DNA of 64,000 bases from Halomonas sp. A40-4 (lineage in GTDB: Bacteria; Pseudomonadota; Gammaproteobacteria; Pseudomonadales; Halomonadaceae). The notes under the pieces were generated by a model. That model was not told the origin of the DNA, did no database searches, and was given only the letters and a program-made list of their open reading frames with translations. Both the position numbers and the translations under genes were made by a program. The stretch lies in NCBI RefSeq assembly GCF_015767635.1, contig NZ_CP065230.1, forward strand, positions 558,001-622,000, given 5' to 3'. Positions 44,810 to 54,953 of this stretch are shown here, piece by piece. Within the stretch, counting starts at the first letter, position 1, and each line of letters opens with the position of its first letter.

Positions 44810-45948
44810 CTTGCCTCCTCTTGCTGACAGAGCTTTAAACCTGCCAGTAGACGATCAATGTCGCAGCGGGTATGGCGGGCGCTCAGCGTGATGCGCAGAC
44901 GCGCCTCACCCTTGGCAACCGTGGGTGGGCGAATTGCGCCGACCTGCAAGCCATGCTTGGCAAGCGTTGCCGACCAGCTCAGGGTACGGGCTTCGCTGCC
45001 CAATAGCAGTGGCTGAATCGGGGTCGTCGGCGTGCTTAGCGGTAGCCCCAACTGCAACGCCTCGCGGCAGAAGTAAGCGATGTTGGCGTTGAGATGGTCG
45101 CGGTGTTCGGGTTCACCCTGAACGATTTCCAGAGCTTGTAGGGTGGCGGCAGCAATACTCGGCGGCTGGGCGGTGGTGTACACATAGCTGCGGGCAAACT
45201 GGGTGATATGCTCGATCAGCGCGGCATCCCCGGCGACAAAGGCACCGGCGGTACCGAGCGCTTTGCCCAGGGTGCCGACCAGGATAGGTACCTCAGCGCT
45301 GCCCCAGAGAGTGCCCACGCAGCCGCTGCCATTGTCGCCCAGCACCCCGACACCATGGGCATCGTCGATCATCAGCCAGGCGCGGTGCTGCTGGCTCAAC
45401 TGGGCCAGCGTGGCAATATCCGCCACATCGCCATCCATGCTGAACACGCCGTCGCTGACCACGAGCTTGTGCGGACACTCACTGCGAGTGAGCAGGCGGT
45501 TCAGATCGTGGGCATCACGGTGATGAAAGCGCCGCGAGCGGGCGCCGCTGAGCGTGGCGCCATCCAGCAGTGAGGCATGGTTGAGGCGGTCTTGAAATAT
45601 CGCCGTGTCGGCGTTGGCTAACGCCTGCAACACGCCGAGGTTGGCCATATAACCGGTAGAAAACAGCAGGGCGCGCTCCCGGCCCGTCCAGCATGCCAAG
45701 GCGTTCTCCAGGGCCTCGTGAACCGCCAAATGACCGCTGACCAAATGCGATGCACCGGCACCCGCCCCGTAACGGCTCGCTCCCTCCGCCTGGGCCTCAC
45801 ACACCCTTGGGTCCTGGGCCAGGCCCAGGTAGTCGTTACCGGCAAAGTCGAGCGTACCCGCTGCCACGATTTGCCGGGTCCGCCAGCGTCGGGTCTGCTG
45901 GCGGTTGAAACGGGCCTCGGCCAAACGCTGACGCCACGCATCAGACAC
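44782..45948 (-). CDS. bioF: 8-amino-7-oxononanoate synthase
   Basis: BioF, 388 residues, PLP enzyme joining pimeloyl-ACP and alanine to give KAPA. Blocks: [63 protein letters not shown] and the PLP lysine in [12 protein letters not shown] use the GTG at 45948, which overlaps the bioB stop by 8 bp (GTGTCTGA); the longer frame is bioB sequence in another frame. Confidence 0.95.
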   Translation of the reverse strand: MSDAWRQRLAEARFNRQQTRRWRTRQIVAAGTLDFAGNDYLGLAQDPRVCEAQAEGASRYGAGAGASHLVSGHLAVHEALENALACWTGRERALLFSTGYMANLGVLQALANADTAIFQDRLNHASLLDGATLSGARSRRFHHRDAHDLNRLLTRSECPHKLVVSDGVFSMDGDVADIATLAQLSQQHRAWLMIDDAHGVGVLGDNGSGCVGTLWGSAEVPILVGTLGKALGTAGAFVAGDAALIEHITQFARSYVYTTAQPPSIAAATLQALEIVQGEPEHRDHLNANIAYFCREALQLGLPLSTPTTPIQPLLLGSEARTLSWSATLAKHGLQVGAIRPPTVAKGEARLRITLSARHTRCDIDRLLAGLKLCQQEEARCHAHPHNA

Positions 45949-47023
45949 TGGCGTCGACCGCAAGCTCGGCCACGCGTTCTGCGCGGGCATGTTGTTCGGC
46001 CTGCTGGGCCAGGCGCTGGGCGTGAATCGCATCATCTTCGCAGGTTTCCCGGCGCTCCGGATGAAGGCCGAGTTTGGCGAAGAGCGCACGGTCAAGATCG
46101 GCCTGGGGATTGCCGGTGGTAAGCAGTTTGTCGCCATAGAAGATCGAGTTGGCACCCGCCAGGAAGGCCAGCGACTGGGTGGATTCGCTCATTTGCTCGC
46201 GACCGGCGGAGAGCCGGACGTGGCTTTGGGGCATCATGATGCGCGCCACGGCAATGGCGCGGATAAATTCGATAGGGTCCAGGTCTTCGACGTTTTCCAG
46301 CGGCGTGCCGGGTACCTTGACCAGCATGTTAATGGGGACAGACTCGGGGTGTGGGGACAGCCTGGCCAACTGCTGCAACAGGGCGCTACGATCCTGGGCG
46401 TCTTCACCCATGCCGAGAATACCGCCGGAGCAGACTTTCATGCCCGCCTCGCGCACGGTGGCCAGGGTATCCAGCCGGTCGCCAAAGGTGCGGGTGGTGA
46501 TGATCTCGCCGTAATAGTCGGGCGAGGTGTCCAGATTATGGTTGTAGTAATCGAGCCCCGCCGTAGCCAGGCGGCTAGCCTGATCACTATCGACCATGCC
46601 CAGTGTCATGCAGGTTTCCAGGCCCAGGGCCTTGACCTGGCGGACCATCTCTTCCACCAGCACCAGATCCTTATCCCGCGGGCTTCGCCACGCCGCGCCC
46701 ATGCAGAAACGACTGGCGCCCGCTTCTTTGGCCGCCTTGGCCTGTTCGACCACTTTTTCAACTTCCAGCAGCTTCTCTTTTTCCAACTGGGTATTGTAGT
46801 GGCCGGACTGGGGGCAGTACTTGCAATCTTCCGGGCAGGCGCCGGTCTTGATCGACAGCAGGGTCGAAATCTGCACCGCATTGGCGTCGAAATGCGCGCG
46901 ATGCACCTGCTGGGCTCGGAACAGCAGGTCATTGAAGGGCAGCGCAAACAGCGCGTTGATCTCGTCCAGCGTCCAGTCGTGGCGGGCGGCGTCAGTCGGG
47001 GTATTGGCGGCAGTGGCGGTCAC
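45941..47023 (-). CDS. bioB: Biotin synthase
   Basis: BioB, 360 residues, radical SAM enzyme inserting sulfur into dethiobiotin. The SAM cluster is CPEDCKYC (Cys63, 67, 70); later ligands of the auxiliary [2Fe-2S] cluster are in [18 protein letters not shown] LETCMTLGM and [12 protein letters not shown], with the conserved Arg in RLSAGREQM. First gene of the operon bioB-F-H-C-D-A, whose genes overlap each other throughout. The set covers every dedicated step from malonyl-ACP to biotin. A BirA-type operator lies in the promoter. Confidence 0.97.
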   Translation of the reverse strand: MTATAANTPTDAARHDWTLDEINALFALPFNDLLFRAQQVHRAHFDANAVQISTLLSIKTGACPEDCKYCPQSGHYNTQLEKEKLLEVEKVVEQAKAAKEAGASRFCMGAAWRSPRDKDLVLVEEMVRQVKALGLETCMTLGMVDSDQASRLATAGLDYYNHNLDTSPDYYGEIITTRTFGDRLDTLATVREAGMKVCSGGILGMGEDAQDRSALLQQLARLSPHPESVPINMLVKVPGTPLENVEDLDPIEFIRAIAVARIMMPQSHVRLSAGREQMSESTQSLAFLAGANSIFYGDKLLTTGNPQADLDRALFAKLGLHPERRETCEDDAIHAQRLAQQAEQHARAERVAELAVDASV

Positions 47024-47079
47024 GGGTAAACCTATATTCTTTTGAAAGTTGACGAGACTTTATCGGCGACCCGGCTCAG

Positions 47080-47111
47080 GTGTCAACTAAGAAGAATATC
47101 CAGGTTTACAG
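47080..47111 (-). promoter_or_regulatory. BirA-type operator overlapping the bioB promoter
   Basis: GTGTCAACT, 14 bp, GGTTTACAG: close to the BirA site TTGTAAACC-N14/16-GGTTTACAA. The minus-strand promoter uses TTGACA (complement of 47081-47086) and GATAAA (47059-47064) with a 16-bp spacer, so the left half overlaps the -35. Bound biotin-BirA would block transcription. Confidence 0.8.
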
Positions 47112-47207
47112 CGGCGAGCATAGGGGGAGGGATCCAGCTGAGAGGGGTTCGTTTTGCGTGGGGACCTGCTTTATACTCGGCGCCCCTTGCCAATCGTGGG
47201 AGCGCAG

Positions 47208-47978
47208 ATGTCAGTCTCTGAGTCCGGTACGCACAACGCCGATGCCGTCAGCCCAAACGTCGAGAGAGATCCGGCGACGGGGCATCCGCGTCCGCCCCGG
47301 CGGGAATTCAAGGCGCGGGGCAGCTTTGTCAGACGCTGTGAGGGCTGTAACCTGCCTGAGCTCAATTGCCTCTGCTCCTATCAGGTCAAGGCCGAAAGCC
47401 ATGCCCAGGTGTGGTTGCTGACCCATCCTCTGGAGCACTATAAGCCAACCAACACGGGTCGCCTGATCGGCGACGTGCTGTCGCAAACCAAGGTGTTTAC
47501 CTGGTATCGCACGGCGCCCGATGAGCAGTTGATGGCGCTGCTGGACGACCCGCGCTACGCGCCCTTTGTAATATTTCCCGATGATCAGCCCGACTATGCT
47601 GACCGCGTGGTGTCGTTGGCGGCGGTGAGTGACGCAAGGCAAAGCGGCAAGATTCCGGTGTATATACTGCTGGACGGCACCTGGCGCCAGGCACGGCGAA
47701 TTTTCCGAAAAAGCCCCTACCTTGATGCGTTGCCAGTGCTGCCGCTGCGCACCGAGCGGGAGACCCGCTACCGTCTGCGCAAGCCTGCCTCCAAAGCGCA
47801 TCTTTGCACCGCCGAAGTGGCTATCGAGCTGCTGCGGCAGGGTGGAGACACCTCCGCTGCGGAGGTGCTGGATGATTACTTTGAGGTGTTCAACGATAGC
47901 TATGCGGCGAGCCGGTCGTATCACAAGATCGACCCGCCGACGGCGGCGATGCAGCGCTTAGCAGCCTGTCGGACTTAA
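47208..47978 (+). CDS. tapT: tRNA-uridine aminocarboxypropyltransferase (DTW domain)
   Basis: A 256-residue DTW-domain protein, the family that adds the 3-amino-3-carboxypropyl group to U47 of tRNA (acp3U). Seen: the Cys pattern RRCEGCNLPELNCLCS, LLTHPLEHYKPTNTGRLI and LLDGTWRQARRIFRKSPYL with the DxTW motif. ATG at 47208 with GGGAG five nt upstream; TATACT at 47172 may be its -10. Divergent from bioB, sharing the gap with the BirA site. Its last codons lie in an inverted repeat shared with the next gene. Confidence 0.88.
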   Translation: MSVSESGTHNADAVSPNVERDPATGHPRPPRREFKARGSFVRRCEGCNLPELNCLCSYQVKAESHAQVWLLTHPLEHYKPTNTGRLIGDVLSQTKVFTWYRTAPDEQLMALLDDPRYAPFVIFPDDQPDYADRVVSLAAVSDARQSGKIPVYILLDGTWRQARRIFRKSPYLDALPVLPLRTERETRYRLRKPASKAHLCTAEVAIELLRQGGDTSAAEVLDDYFEVFNDSYAASRSYHKIDPPTAAMQRLAACRT

Positions 47979-48038
47979 CACTGATCTACTGCGAATCCAT
48001 GCTTCTCGCGACGATCGGTCAAGCCCGACAGGCTGCTA
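47959..48038. repeat. 18-bp inverted repeat across two gene ends
   Basis: TAGCAGCCTGTCGGACTT (47959-47976) and AAGCCCGACAGGCTGCTA (48021-48038) pair at 17 of 18 positions around 44 bp. The left arm encodes the C-terminus of TapT, and the right arm ends on the traB-like stop codon. It may act as a bidirectional terminator or be a REP/MITE-like element. Confidence 0.8.
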
Positions 48039-49280
48039 GCCGCCAAACAGCGTACCGGCGATTCTGAAACCGGCTACCCAGGTACCCACCGCTGAACCGA
48101 GCGTGGCGAGAATAAATACCAGCAGCGTGCGCGACACACGGTTTTTCCACCAGCCTTTCAGGTTCACCACATCGTTGCGCAGGGTGGCAAAGTCGCGCAC
48201 CTTGGGCTTGCGCATGTAAAGCTCGACCCCGGCGGCCACAAACCCGGCGCCAATCGTCGGGTTTAGCGACGTCAGCGGTGCGGCAAAGAAGGTGGCGATC
48301 ACGGTGACCGGGTGGGCTAGAGCGGCGATGGTGGCGCCGGCAGATAAAACCCCGTTGATCAAAAACCATTCGGTGACAAGCTGCCAGCCCAGGTCGGTGT
48401 TGCGCGAGAAGCCAATGGCAAAACCGACCAATACCAGAGCGGTAATCAGCCAGGGAACCAGTTTCCAAATTTTAGACGGCGGCGGGGTGGCCTCCAGGGT
48501 GGCGATTTCTTCGCCAGGGTTGGCGGGCAGCGGCGCTTCAAGATGCTCGACGGTGCCCTTCAAATGACCGGCGCCCAGCACCACCAGCACGTTTCGGTAA
48601 CCCCCTGAAGGCGTTTCTTCGGCAAGGCGCAGCGCCATATAGCGGTCGCGCTCGCGGATCAGCGGGTTATAAAGCGCTTCCGACTGGGCGGCAAATTCGC
48701 TGAACGTGGCTTCGAGCATATCGCCTTCCTTGAGCTTCTCGATATCTTCCTTCGAGACGTCTTCCCGGGAGAGCACGCTGCCGATCAAGCCGGTAAACAG
48801 CGAGAAGCGCTGCCACCAGGGCACATTGCGGTAAATGCGCCTGAGCGTGATACCGACGTCACGGTCGACCAGCAGCAACGGTAGCTGTTTGCCCTTGCAG
48901 GCCTCGACGGCGGCTCTCATTTCAGCCCCGGGCTGAATGCCCGATTGGTCGGCAATACGTTGTTGAAACGCCCCCAGAGCGAGGCTGGCGGCGACCATGC
49001 CGGCCTTGCCTTGCTTGAATACCTGGAAGAGGTCCTGCTCTCCCATGGCATCAGGGTTCGCCATGCTGTGGTGTCGGGCATCGCACAGCTCAATGGCAAC
49101 GGCGTCAAAGCGGCCGGTGTCAATCAACTGGCGCACGTCGTTGGCGCTCTCTTCCGAGACGTGCGCGGTGCCTAGCAGCGTGTAGCGGGTATCGCCCACC
49201 GTAATCACGTTTATCGGGCCGCTGGTCGCGGGCAGTGCGTCGCTGTCGGGCACTGTTGATGTAACGTCTTCCTGGGTCAT
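48036..49280 (-). CDS. TraB/PrgY-family membrane protein
   Basis: A 414-residue protein of the TraB/PrgY (pheromone shutdown-like) family. N-terminal soluble TraB domain with YTLLGTAHVSEESANDVRQLI, VAIELCDARH, LLVDRDVGITLRR and VLVVLGAGHLKGT; then about four C-terminal membrane helices (WKLVPWLITALVLVGFAIGF, VLSAGATIAALAHPVTVIATFFAAPLTSLNP, TLLVFILATLGSAVGTWVAG). The GTAH and GAGH motifs resemble metalloprotease-like Tiki/TraB active sites. The ATG at 49280 is chosen; 59 codons upstream belong to the trkH end. Native role in proteobacteria is unknown. Confidence 0.85.
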   Translation of the reverse strand: MTQEDVTSTVPDSDALPATSGPINVITVGDTRYTLLGTAHVSEESANDVRQLIDTGRFDAVAIELCDARHHSMANPDAMGEQDLFQVFKQGKAGMVAASLALGAFQQRIADQSGIQPGAEMRAAVEACKGKQLPLLLVDRDVGITLRRIYRNVPWWQRFSLFTGLIGSVLSREDVSKEDIEKLKEGDMLEATFSEFAAQSEALYNPLIRERDRYMALRLAEETPSGGYRNVLVVLGAGHLKGTVEHLEAPLPANPGEEIATLEATPPPSKIWKLVPWLITALVLVGFAIGFSRNTDLGWQLVTEWFLINGVLSAGATIAALAHPVTVIATFFAAPLTSLNPTIGAGFVAAGVELYMRKPKVRDFATLRNDVVNLKGWWKNRVSRTLLVFILATLGSAVGTWVAGFRIAGTLFGG

Positions 49281-49323
49281 GACAACGTCTCGATTCAATA
49301 AATAAGCAGGCAGCGGTGGTGGG

Positions 49324-50772
49324 TTAGCGCCGCCAGAAGGCAGGCGTAAACAGTACCAGCACGGTGAAAATTTCCAAACGGCCCAGCAGCATGGCAAACA
49401 CCAGAATCCATTTCGCGATACCGGGCATATCGCCATAGTGGCTGCTGGCTTCGCCAAGTGCCGGTCCCAGATTGTTCAAGGCAGAGCCCACGGTTGACCA
49501 GGCGGTGACCTGATCCACCCCTGTGGCCATGACGCCTACCAGCATCAAGAAAAACAGCAGCACATAGACCGAGAAAAAGCCCCACACCGCCTGGGCGATA
49601 CTGTCGGGCACGCTGACTTTACCGACTTTAACGGCAATGACGGCGTTGGGATGGATCAAGCGCATGACCTCGCGCATGCCCTGCTTCATGATCAGAATGA
49701 TGCGGATGACCTTCATCCCGCCTGCGGTGGAGCCGGAGCAGCCCCCCACAAAAGCCGCCACAAACAGCAGGAAAGGCAGGGCGCCCGGCCAGCCCGAGAA
49801 ATCAGCCACGGCAAACCCGGCGGTGGTGGCAACGGAGACGACCTCAAACAGCGCATGGCGTAGCACGTCGATATCGCTGTAGGTGTTACTCAGCCATAGG
49901 GTGGTTACGGTAATGGTGGTCAGCCCGGCAAGAAACAGCATCAGAAACCGGGCTTCCGGATCCTGGAAGTAGTGTGTCAGGCGTTTTTCGCGCCAGGCGA
50001 TAAAGTGCAGGCTGAAGCTGAACGCCGAAATCAGCATAAAGCCCACGCTGATCATTTCGATCGCGGCGCTGTCAAAATAGCCGATACTGGCGTCGTGGGT
50101 GGAAAAGCCGCCAATGGCTACCGTCGAAAAACTGTGCCCCAGCGCATCGAACCAGTTCATGCCAGCCGCCATATAGGCCAGCATGCAAGCCACCGTCAAC
50201 GTGGCGTAGATATACCACAGCGCCTTGGCAGTTTCGGTGATGCGCGGGGTCAGCTTGGAATCTTTCAAAGGGCCGGGTATTTCCGTGCGGTAAAGCGCCA
50301 TGCCGCCAACGCCAAGTGTGGGCAGAATCGCCACGGCCAAAACCACGATCCCCATGCCGCCCAGCCATTGGAGCTGCTGGCGGTAGTAGAGAATCGATTC
50401 GGGCAGAAAGTCGATTCCCGTTATGACCGTCGCGCCCGTGGTGGTCAGCCCCGAAAAAGACTCGAAGACTGCATCGGTCAAACCGAGCGCCTCATCGCCA
50501 AACAGCATCAAGGGCAGCGAGCCGAACAGGGCCAGCACGGTCCAGAACATGGCGGCGATAATGAAGCCGTCGCGCACGCGCAGCTCTTTTTGTGCGCGAC
50601 GGTTGGGTAAGTAGAAACACAGCCCCGTCGCCACGGTAATGGCCATGGCCATCATAAAGGCGTCCCAAACGCCGTCGCGAAACCACACGGAAATCAGCAT
50701 GGGGGGGAGCATGGTGAGGCTGAAGAGCATCAACAGCAGCCCCAGGATTCGTAGAATAACCCTCAGGCTCAT
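49324..50772 (-). CDS. trkH: Potassium uptake protein TrkH
   Basis: Membrane subunit of the Trk K+ uptake system, 482 residues. The four pore loops of the SKT family are visible: FSGLTTTGATVI, HSFSTVAIGGFSTHDASIG, EVVSVATTAGFAVADF and GSALNNLGPALGEA, each with the filter glycine. It follows trkA by 49 bp in the same direction. Potassium uptake is central to osmoadaptation in halophiles. Confidence 0.96.
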   Translation of the reverse strand: MSLRVILRILGLLLMLFSLTMLPPMLISVWFRDGVWDAFMMAMAITVATGLCFYLPNRRAQKELRVRDGFIIAAMFWTVLALFGSLPLMLFGDEALGLTDAVFESFSGLTTTGATVITGIDFLPESILYYRQQLQWLGGMGIVVLAVAILPTLGVGGMALYRTEIPGPLKDSKLTPRITETAKALWYIYATLTVACMLAYMAAGMNWFDALGHSFSTVAIGGFSTHDASIGYFDSAAIEMISVGFMLISAFSFSLHFIAWREKRLTHYFQDPEARFLMLFLAGLTTITVTTLWLSNTYSDIDVLRHALFEVVSVATTAGFAVADFSGWPGALPFLLFVAAFVGGCSGSTAGGMKVIRIILIMKQGMREVMRLIHPNAVIAVKVGKVSVPDSIAQAVWGFFSVYVLLFFLMLVGVMATGVDQVTAWSTVGSALNNLGPALGEASSHYGDMPGIAKWILVFAMLLGRLEIFTVLVLFTPAFWRR

Positions 50773-50821
50773 GGCTGTTCTAGGCTCCCCTGGTCAATAA
50801 GTTGCGCGCCGAATTTAAGCA

Positions 50822-52195
50822 TCAGAAGAACGTCAGCCCTACTTGGAACAAGCGCTCCACGTCGCGAATGCGCCGCTTGTCGATGACGAACAGGATGACG
50901 TGGTCTCCACTTTCCACCACGATGTGGTCGTGGGCGATCATCACCTCTTTACCACGCACGATCGCGCCGATGGTGGTGCCCTCGGGCAGGTCGATCTCGC
51001 GAATGGTGCGCCCGACCACCCTTGATGACTGCTTGTCGCCATGGGCGATGGCCTCGATGGCCTCGGCGGCGCCCCGGCGCAGCGAGTGGACGTTGACGAT
51101 ATCGCCCCGGCGCACGTGGGTCAGCAGGCTGCCGATCGTTGCCTGTTGAGGGGAAATGGCAATATCGATCTCGCCGCCCTGAACCAGATCGACATAGGCG
51201 GCGTTATTGATCAGCGTCAGCACCTTTTTGGCGCCCATCCGCTTGGCCAGCAGCGACGACATGATATTGACTTCATCGTCGTTGGTCAGCGCGCAGAAAA
51301 TATCGCAGTCTTCGATGTTCTCTTCTTCCAGCAGCCGCTTGCTGGTGGCGCTGCCGTGGAGCACCACGGTACGGTCGAGCCGCTCGGAGAGCGTGGTGCA
51401 GCGCTCCAGGCTGTGTTCGATAATCTTGACCTGGTGGCTGTGCTCCAGATGCTCCGCCAGGCGCTCGCCGATATTGCCGCCCCCGGCGATCACCACGCGG
51501 CGGAAATCCCGTTCGACGCGGCGCAGCTCGCTCATTACCGCGCGGATATCGCGCCGGGCGGCGAGGAAGAAGACCTCGTCGTCGGCTTCAATGACGGTAT
51601 CGCCACGGGGAATGATCGGTCGATTGCGGCGGTAGATCGCTGCCACCCGGGTATCCACGTTGGGCATATGGCGGCGTAGAAAAGCCAGGTCCTGTCCCAC
51701 CAGCGGGCCGCCGTAGAACGCCTTGACGGCCACCAGTTGTACAAGCCCACCCGCGAATTCCAACACCTGCAGCGCGCCGGGGTGCTCGATAAGGCGGCGC
51801 ACGTGGTCGGTGACCACCTGCTCGGGGCTGATCAGCACGTCGATGGGAATCGCTTCGTGGGCGAACAGCCCTTTGCGGGTCAGGTAGGCCGTCGCGCGCA
51901 CCCGGGCGATTTTTGTCGGGGTACGGAACAGGGTATGCGCCACCTGGCAGGCGATCATGTTGATCTCATCGCTGCTGGTCACGGCAATCAGCATGTCGGC
52001 GTCTTCACAGCCTGCCTGACGCAGTACAATGGGGTAGGAACCCGCGCCGGTCACCGTGCGAATATCGAGCTTGGTATGCAGCTCGCGCAGCTTTTTGGCA
52101 TCGGTATCGATGACGGTGATGTCGTTTTCCTCACGGGCAAGGTGCTCCGCGAGGGTGCCGCCGACCTGGCCGGCGCCGAGAATGATGATTTTCAT
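50822..52195 (-). CDS. trkA: Potassium uptake regulatory protein TrkA
   Basis: Cytoplasmic gating subunit, 457 residues, with two RCK (TrkA-N plus TrkA-C) units. The first Rossmann start is [20 protein letters not shown] with an acidic strand VIDTDAKK; the second is [20 protein letters not shown]. Binds NAD(H)/nucleotides and sets TrkH activity. The ATG at 52195 matches the family N-terminus although its ribosome site is weak. The trkA-rsmB-fmt-def order is that of pseudomonads, here with dodecin inserted. Confidence 0.97.
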   Translation of the reverse strand: MKIIILGAGQVGGTLAEHLAREENDITVIDTDAKKLRELHTKLDIRTVTGAGSYPIVLRQAGCEDADMLIAVTSSDEINMIACQVAHTLFRTPTKIARVRATAYLTRKGLFAHEAIPIDVLISPEQVVTDHVRRLIEHPGALQVLEFAGGLVQLVAVKAFYGGPLVGQDLAFLRRHMPNVDTRVAAIYRRNRPIIPRGDTVIEADDEVFFLAARRDIRAVMSELRRVERDFRRVVIAGGGNIGERLAEHLEHSHQVKIIEHSLERCTTLSERLDRTVVLHGSATSKRLLEEENIEDCDIFCALTNDDEVNIMSSLLAKRMGAKKVLTLINNAAYVDLVQGGEIDIAISPQQATIGSLLTHVRRGDIVNVHSLRRGAAEAIEAIAHGDKQSSRVVGRTIREIDLPEGTTIGAIVRGKEVMIAHDHIVVESGDHVILFVIDKRRIRDVERLFQVGLTFF

Positions 52196-52320
52196 TGCTG
52201 AGCATCGTTTCCGTTTAGAGCGCCAGCGATGCCTCGTTAATTGCGCGAGGCGGCCTATCGTGCGCTGCAATAAAGACGGCGGCCAGTGTAAACCAGCCGC
52301 CGCCGAAAAGCAGGTGGGGA

Positions 52321-52527
52321 TTATTCCAGGGTAAAGCCAACCTTGATCGTGACCTGCCAGTGTGCGACCCGGCCATCTTCGATGTGGCCGCGGGTGTCGG
52401 TCACTTCCAGCCAGCGCATATGCTTGACGGTTTCAGACGCCTTGGCGAGCGCGCTCTGCACGGCGTCTTCAATTCCTTTTTCGGAAGAACCGGTTAGCTC
52501 AATGTGCTTATAGGTGTGATGACTCAT
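52321..52527 (-). CDS. Dodecin
   Basis: A 68-residue dodecin, forming a hollow dodecamer that stores or buffers flavins. Typical pattern: [60 protein letters not shown], with the Trp that stacks on the flavin (MRWLEV) and Gln in HWQVTIKV. It lies between rsmB and trkA, which are adjacent in pseudomonads. Confidence 0.93.
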   Translation of the reverse strand: MSHHTYKHIELTGSSEKGIEDAVQSALAKASETVKHMRWLEVTDTRGHIEDGRVAHWQVTIKVGFTLE

Positions 52528-52578
52528 GGTATCTCCATCCGTGTCATGAATTCACTGCCTGTCATTACGGAAAATGCG

Positions 52579-53913
52579 TTAGGCAGCCTGCTTCTCTAGT
52601 CTGGCATAAAAAAAGCCGTCGTGACTGCTCACTTCGGGGAACAATTGGCGCCCCTGGCCGCTGGGCATGCCCCAGGCGACATCGTCCGGCGTGGTGACGA
52701 CAGCATCGGGTGTCCGGGCAAGAAATGCCTCGATTTGATCGGCATTTTCCTCTGGCAGCACCGAGCAGGTCGCGTACAGTAGTGTGCCGCCGGGGCGCAA
52801 CATCGCCCAAAGATTATCCAGCAGCTGGCGCTGCAGAGTGGCGAGCTTGCCAATGTCGTCGGGGCGTCGCAGCTTCTTGATATCCGGGTGGCGGCGAATG
52901 ACCCCGGTGCCGGAGCAGGGCGCGTCCAGGAGGATGGCGTCATACGGCGTGCCGTTCCACCAGTCGCGCTGGGTGGCATCGGCGTGCTGCAGGTCGGCGG
53001 TCAGGCCCAGCCGGCTCAGGCTGTCGTCAACCCGCCCCAGGCGCTGGTTGTCGCTATCGATGGCGGTGAGCGCGATATCGAACTGCTCCAGCAGATGGGC
53101 GGTCTTGCCGCCGGGCGCGCAGCAGGCGTCCAGCACCTGTGCGCCCGGGCGTGGCGCAAGCGCCGGGCCGAGCAGCGCCGCGCTCAGTTGGGCGGCCTCA
53201 TCCTGGACGCTGACCAAGCCACGCTCGAAACCGGGCAGCGTGGCAACATCGCAGGGCTGCTCAAGGGTGATGCCATCCGGCGCGTGAACGCAGAGCTGGC
53301 CGCCCAGGCCGGTTTCAGTGAGCAGCGACAGGTAGGTTTCGCGATCCTGATGGCGCTGGTTCACGCGCAGCGTCATGGGGCCGGGCTGGTTATTGGCCTC
53401 GGCGATGGCCTGCCACTGCTCCGGCCATGCCTGACGCAGTGTTTTCAACAGCCAGGCGGGATGCTCGAGGGCGACGTGGGCATCGCGGTCGACCGTCGCC
53501 TCTAGGTCGGCGGCTTCACGCTGCAAGCGACGCAGACAGCCGTTGAGTACCCGGGTTGCCCAGTCCTTGCCGAGCAACCGCGCGGCGCCAGCGGTTTCAC
53601 CCACGGCGGCATGGGCCGGAATGCGCATATACAGCAGCTGGTAGATGCCGATCAGTAGTAAGGCCTGAACATCGCTGTCGCGCTTTTTGAACGGCTGCTT
53701 AAGCAGTTGACCGGCCAATGCTTCCAGGCGCGGCAAACGCCGACAGGTGCCGTAGCAAAGCTCTTTGAGTAGGCTGCGATCCCGGGCGATCACGCTATGT
53801 TCATCCAGCCCCGCGAGGGATCCCTTGTCGGTGAGCACCGGTACGAGCCCCTTGGCGGCGGCGGCGCGTACTTCCAGGCCGCTGCCTTCTTTGGGTGCGC
53901 GAGGCTGATTCAT
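52579..53913 (-). CDS. rsmB: 16S rRNA (cytosine-967-C5)-methyltransferase
   Basis: RsmB (Sun/Fmu), 444 residues. N-terminal NusB-like RNA-binding domain (about 10-145), then the Rossmann methyltransferase: LDACCAPGGKTAHLLEQ, TAIDSDNQRLGRV, ILLDAPCSGTGVIRRHPDIK with the first catalytic Cys, and YATCSVLPEENADQI with the second. Overlaps the fmt stop by 4 bp (ATGA); the def-fmt-rsmB run is one operon. Confidence 0.96.
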   Translation of the reverse strand: MNQPRAPKEGSGLEVRAAAAKGLVPVLTDKGSLAGLDEHSVIARDRSLLKELCYGTCRRLPRLEALAGQLLKQPFKKRDSDVQALLLIGIYQLLYMRIPAHAAVGETAGAARLLGKDWATRVLNGCLRRLQREAADLEATVDRDAHVALEHPAWLLKTLRQAWPEQWQAIAEANNQPGPMTLRVNQRHQDRETYLSLLTETGLGGQLCVHAPDGITLEQPCDVATLPGFERGLVSVQDEAAQLSAALLGPALAPRPGAQVLDACCAPGGKTAHLLEQFDIALTAIDSDNQRLGRVDDSLSRLGLTADLQHADATQRDWWNGTPYDAILLDAPCSGTGVIRRHPDIKKLRRPDDIGKLATLQRQLLDNLWAMLRPGGTLLYATCSVLPEENADQIEAFLARTPDAVVTTPDDVAWGMPSGQGRQLFPEVSSHDGFFYARLEKQAA

Positions 53914-54899
53914 GACGGTGCTCCTTCTTGCGGGCTGGGCCCCAGGCGCGTGCCCGGGATAAGGCGTGTCTGGCGGGCGTGGAGCAACTCGCGGGCTGGC
54001 AGCGCCTTACCCCCGGGAAGTTGGGCGCGGCTGACGCAAAGCACCTGGCGACCTTCGGCGCCACAGGCGATTCGCAAGTGATCCTCGTCGTGTTCGAGCA
54101 ACATGCCGGGGGGGGTTGGCGACTGTTCACCGGGCTCGGCACTTGCCTTCAGCAGGCGCAAGCGGTCGTCGCCCAGGGCGCACCAGGCAACCGGCCAGGG
54201 GTTGAAGGCGTGAATGGTGCGTACCAGCTGTTCGGCAGACTGGCTGAAATCCAGCTCGGCCTCGGCCTTGGTGAGCTTGGCGGCGTAGGTGACGCCGTCT
54301 TCTGGTTGGGGCGACGCTGTAATTCGCCCTGTGTCCAGCTCGTCCAGCACCTGAACCAGCGCATTGGCTCCTTGAAGGGCCAGCCGGTCGTGCAGGTCGC
54401 CGCCAGTGGTCTGGTCGGTGATCGGCGTACGCACCTCAAGCAGCATGTCGCCGGTATCCAGGCCGGCATCCATTTGCATGATGGTCACGCCGGAAACGCT
54501 GTCACCGGCTTCAATGGCGCGCTGGATCGGCGCCGCGCCGCGCCAGCGGGGTAGCAGCGAGGCGTGAACGTTAAGGCAGCCCAGTCGAGGCATATCCAGC
54601 ACGGCCTGGGGTAACAGCAACCCGTAAGCCACCACGACCATCACGTCGGCGTTCAGCGCTGCCAGGGTCGCCTGGGCATCGGCTCCTTTCAGGCTTTCAG
54701 GCTGGTGGACCGGCAGTTCATGCTCAAGTGCCAGGCGTTTGACAGGGCTTGGGGTGAGCTTGCGTCCGCGCCCGGCGGGACGGTCGGGCTGGGTATAGGC
54801 GGCGACCACCTGATGCTGGCTTTCCAGCAGGGCGGCCAGGCTTGAGGCAGCGAATTCCGGGGTACCCGCAAAAACAACGCGCAATGATGACATGGACAC
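53910..54899 (-). CDS. fmt: Methionyl-tRNA formyltransferase
   Basis: Formylates initiator Met-tRNA with 10-formyl-THF; 329 residues. Start RVVFAGTPEFAASSLAALL; catalytic and folate region NVHASLLPRWRGAAPIQRAI (Asn, His) and GVTIMQMDAGLDTGDML (Asp). The C-terminal OB-like domain binds tRNA. GTG at 54899 has AGG five nt upstream; ATG at 54893 is an alternative. Works with the adjacent deformylase gene, which later removes the formyl group. Confidence 0.96.
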   Translation of the reverse strand: MSMSSLRVVFAGTPEFAASSLAALLESQHQVVAAYTQPDRPAGRGRKLTPSPVKRLALEHELPVHQPESLKGADAQATLAALNADVMVVVAYGLLLPQAVLDMPRLGCLNVHASLLPRWRGAAPIQRAIEAGDSVSGVTIMQMDAGLDTGDMLLEVRTPITDQTTGGDLHDRLALQGANALVQVLDELDTGRITASPQPEDGVTYAAKLTKAEAELDFSQSAEQLVRTIHAFNPWPVAWCALGDDRLRLLKASAEPGEQSPTPPGMLLEHDEDHLRIACGAEGRQVLCVSRAQLPGGKALPARELLHARQTRLIPGTRLGPSPQEGAPS

Positions 54900-54953
54900 A
54901 GGGACCTGGCGGCAAAAGTAAACGTGACAGTAATCTTGGACAACAAGACGCGG

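Noticed and set aside
45989..47029. 346-codon plus-strand frame opposite bioB
   Set aside because: Shadow frame; bioB with its CxxxCxxC motif is clearly the coding strand.
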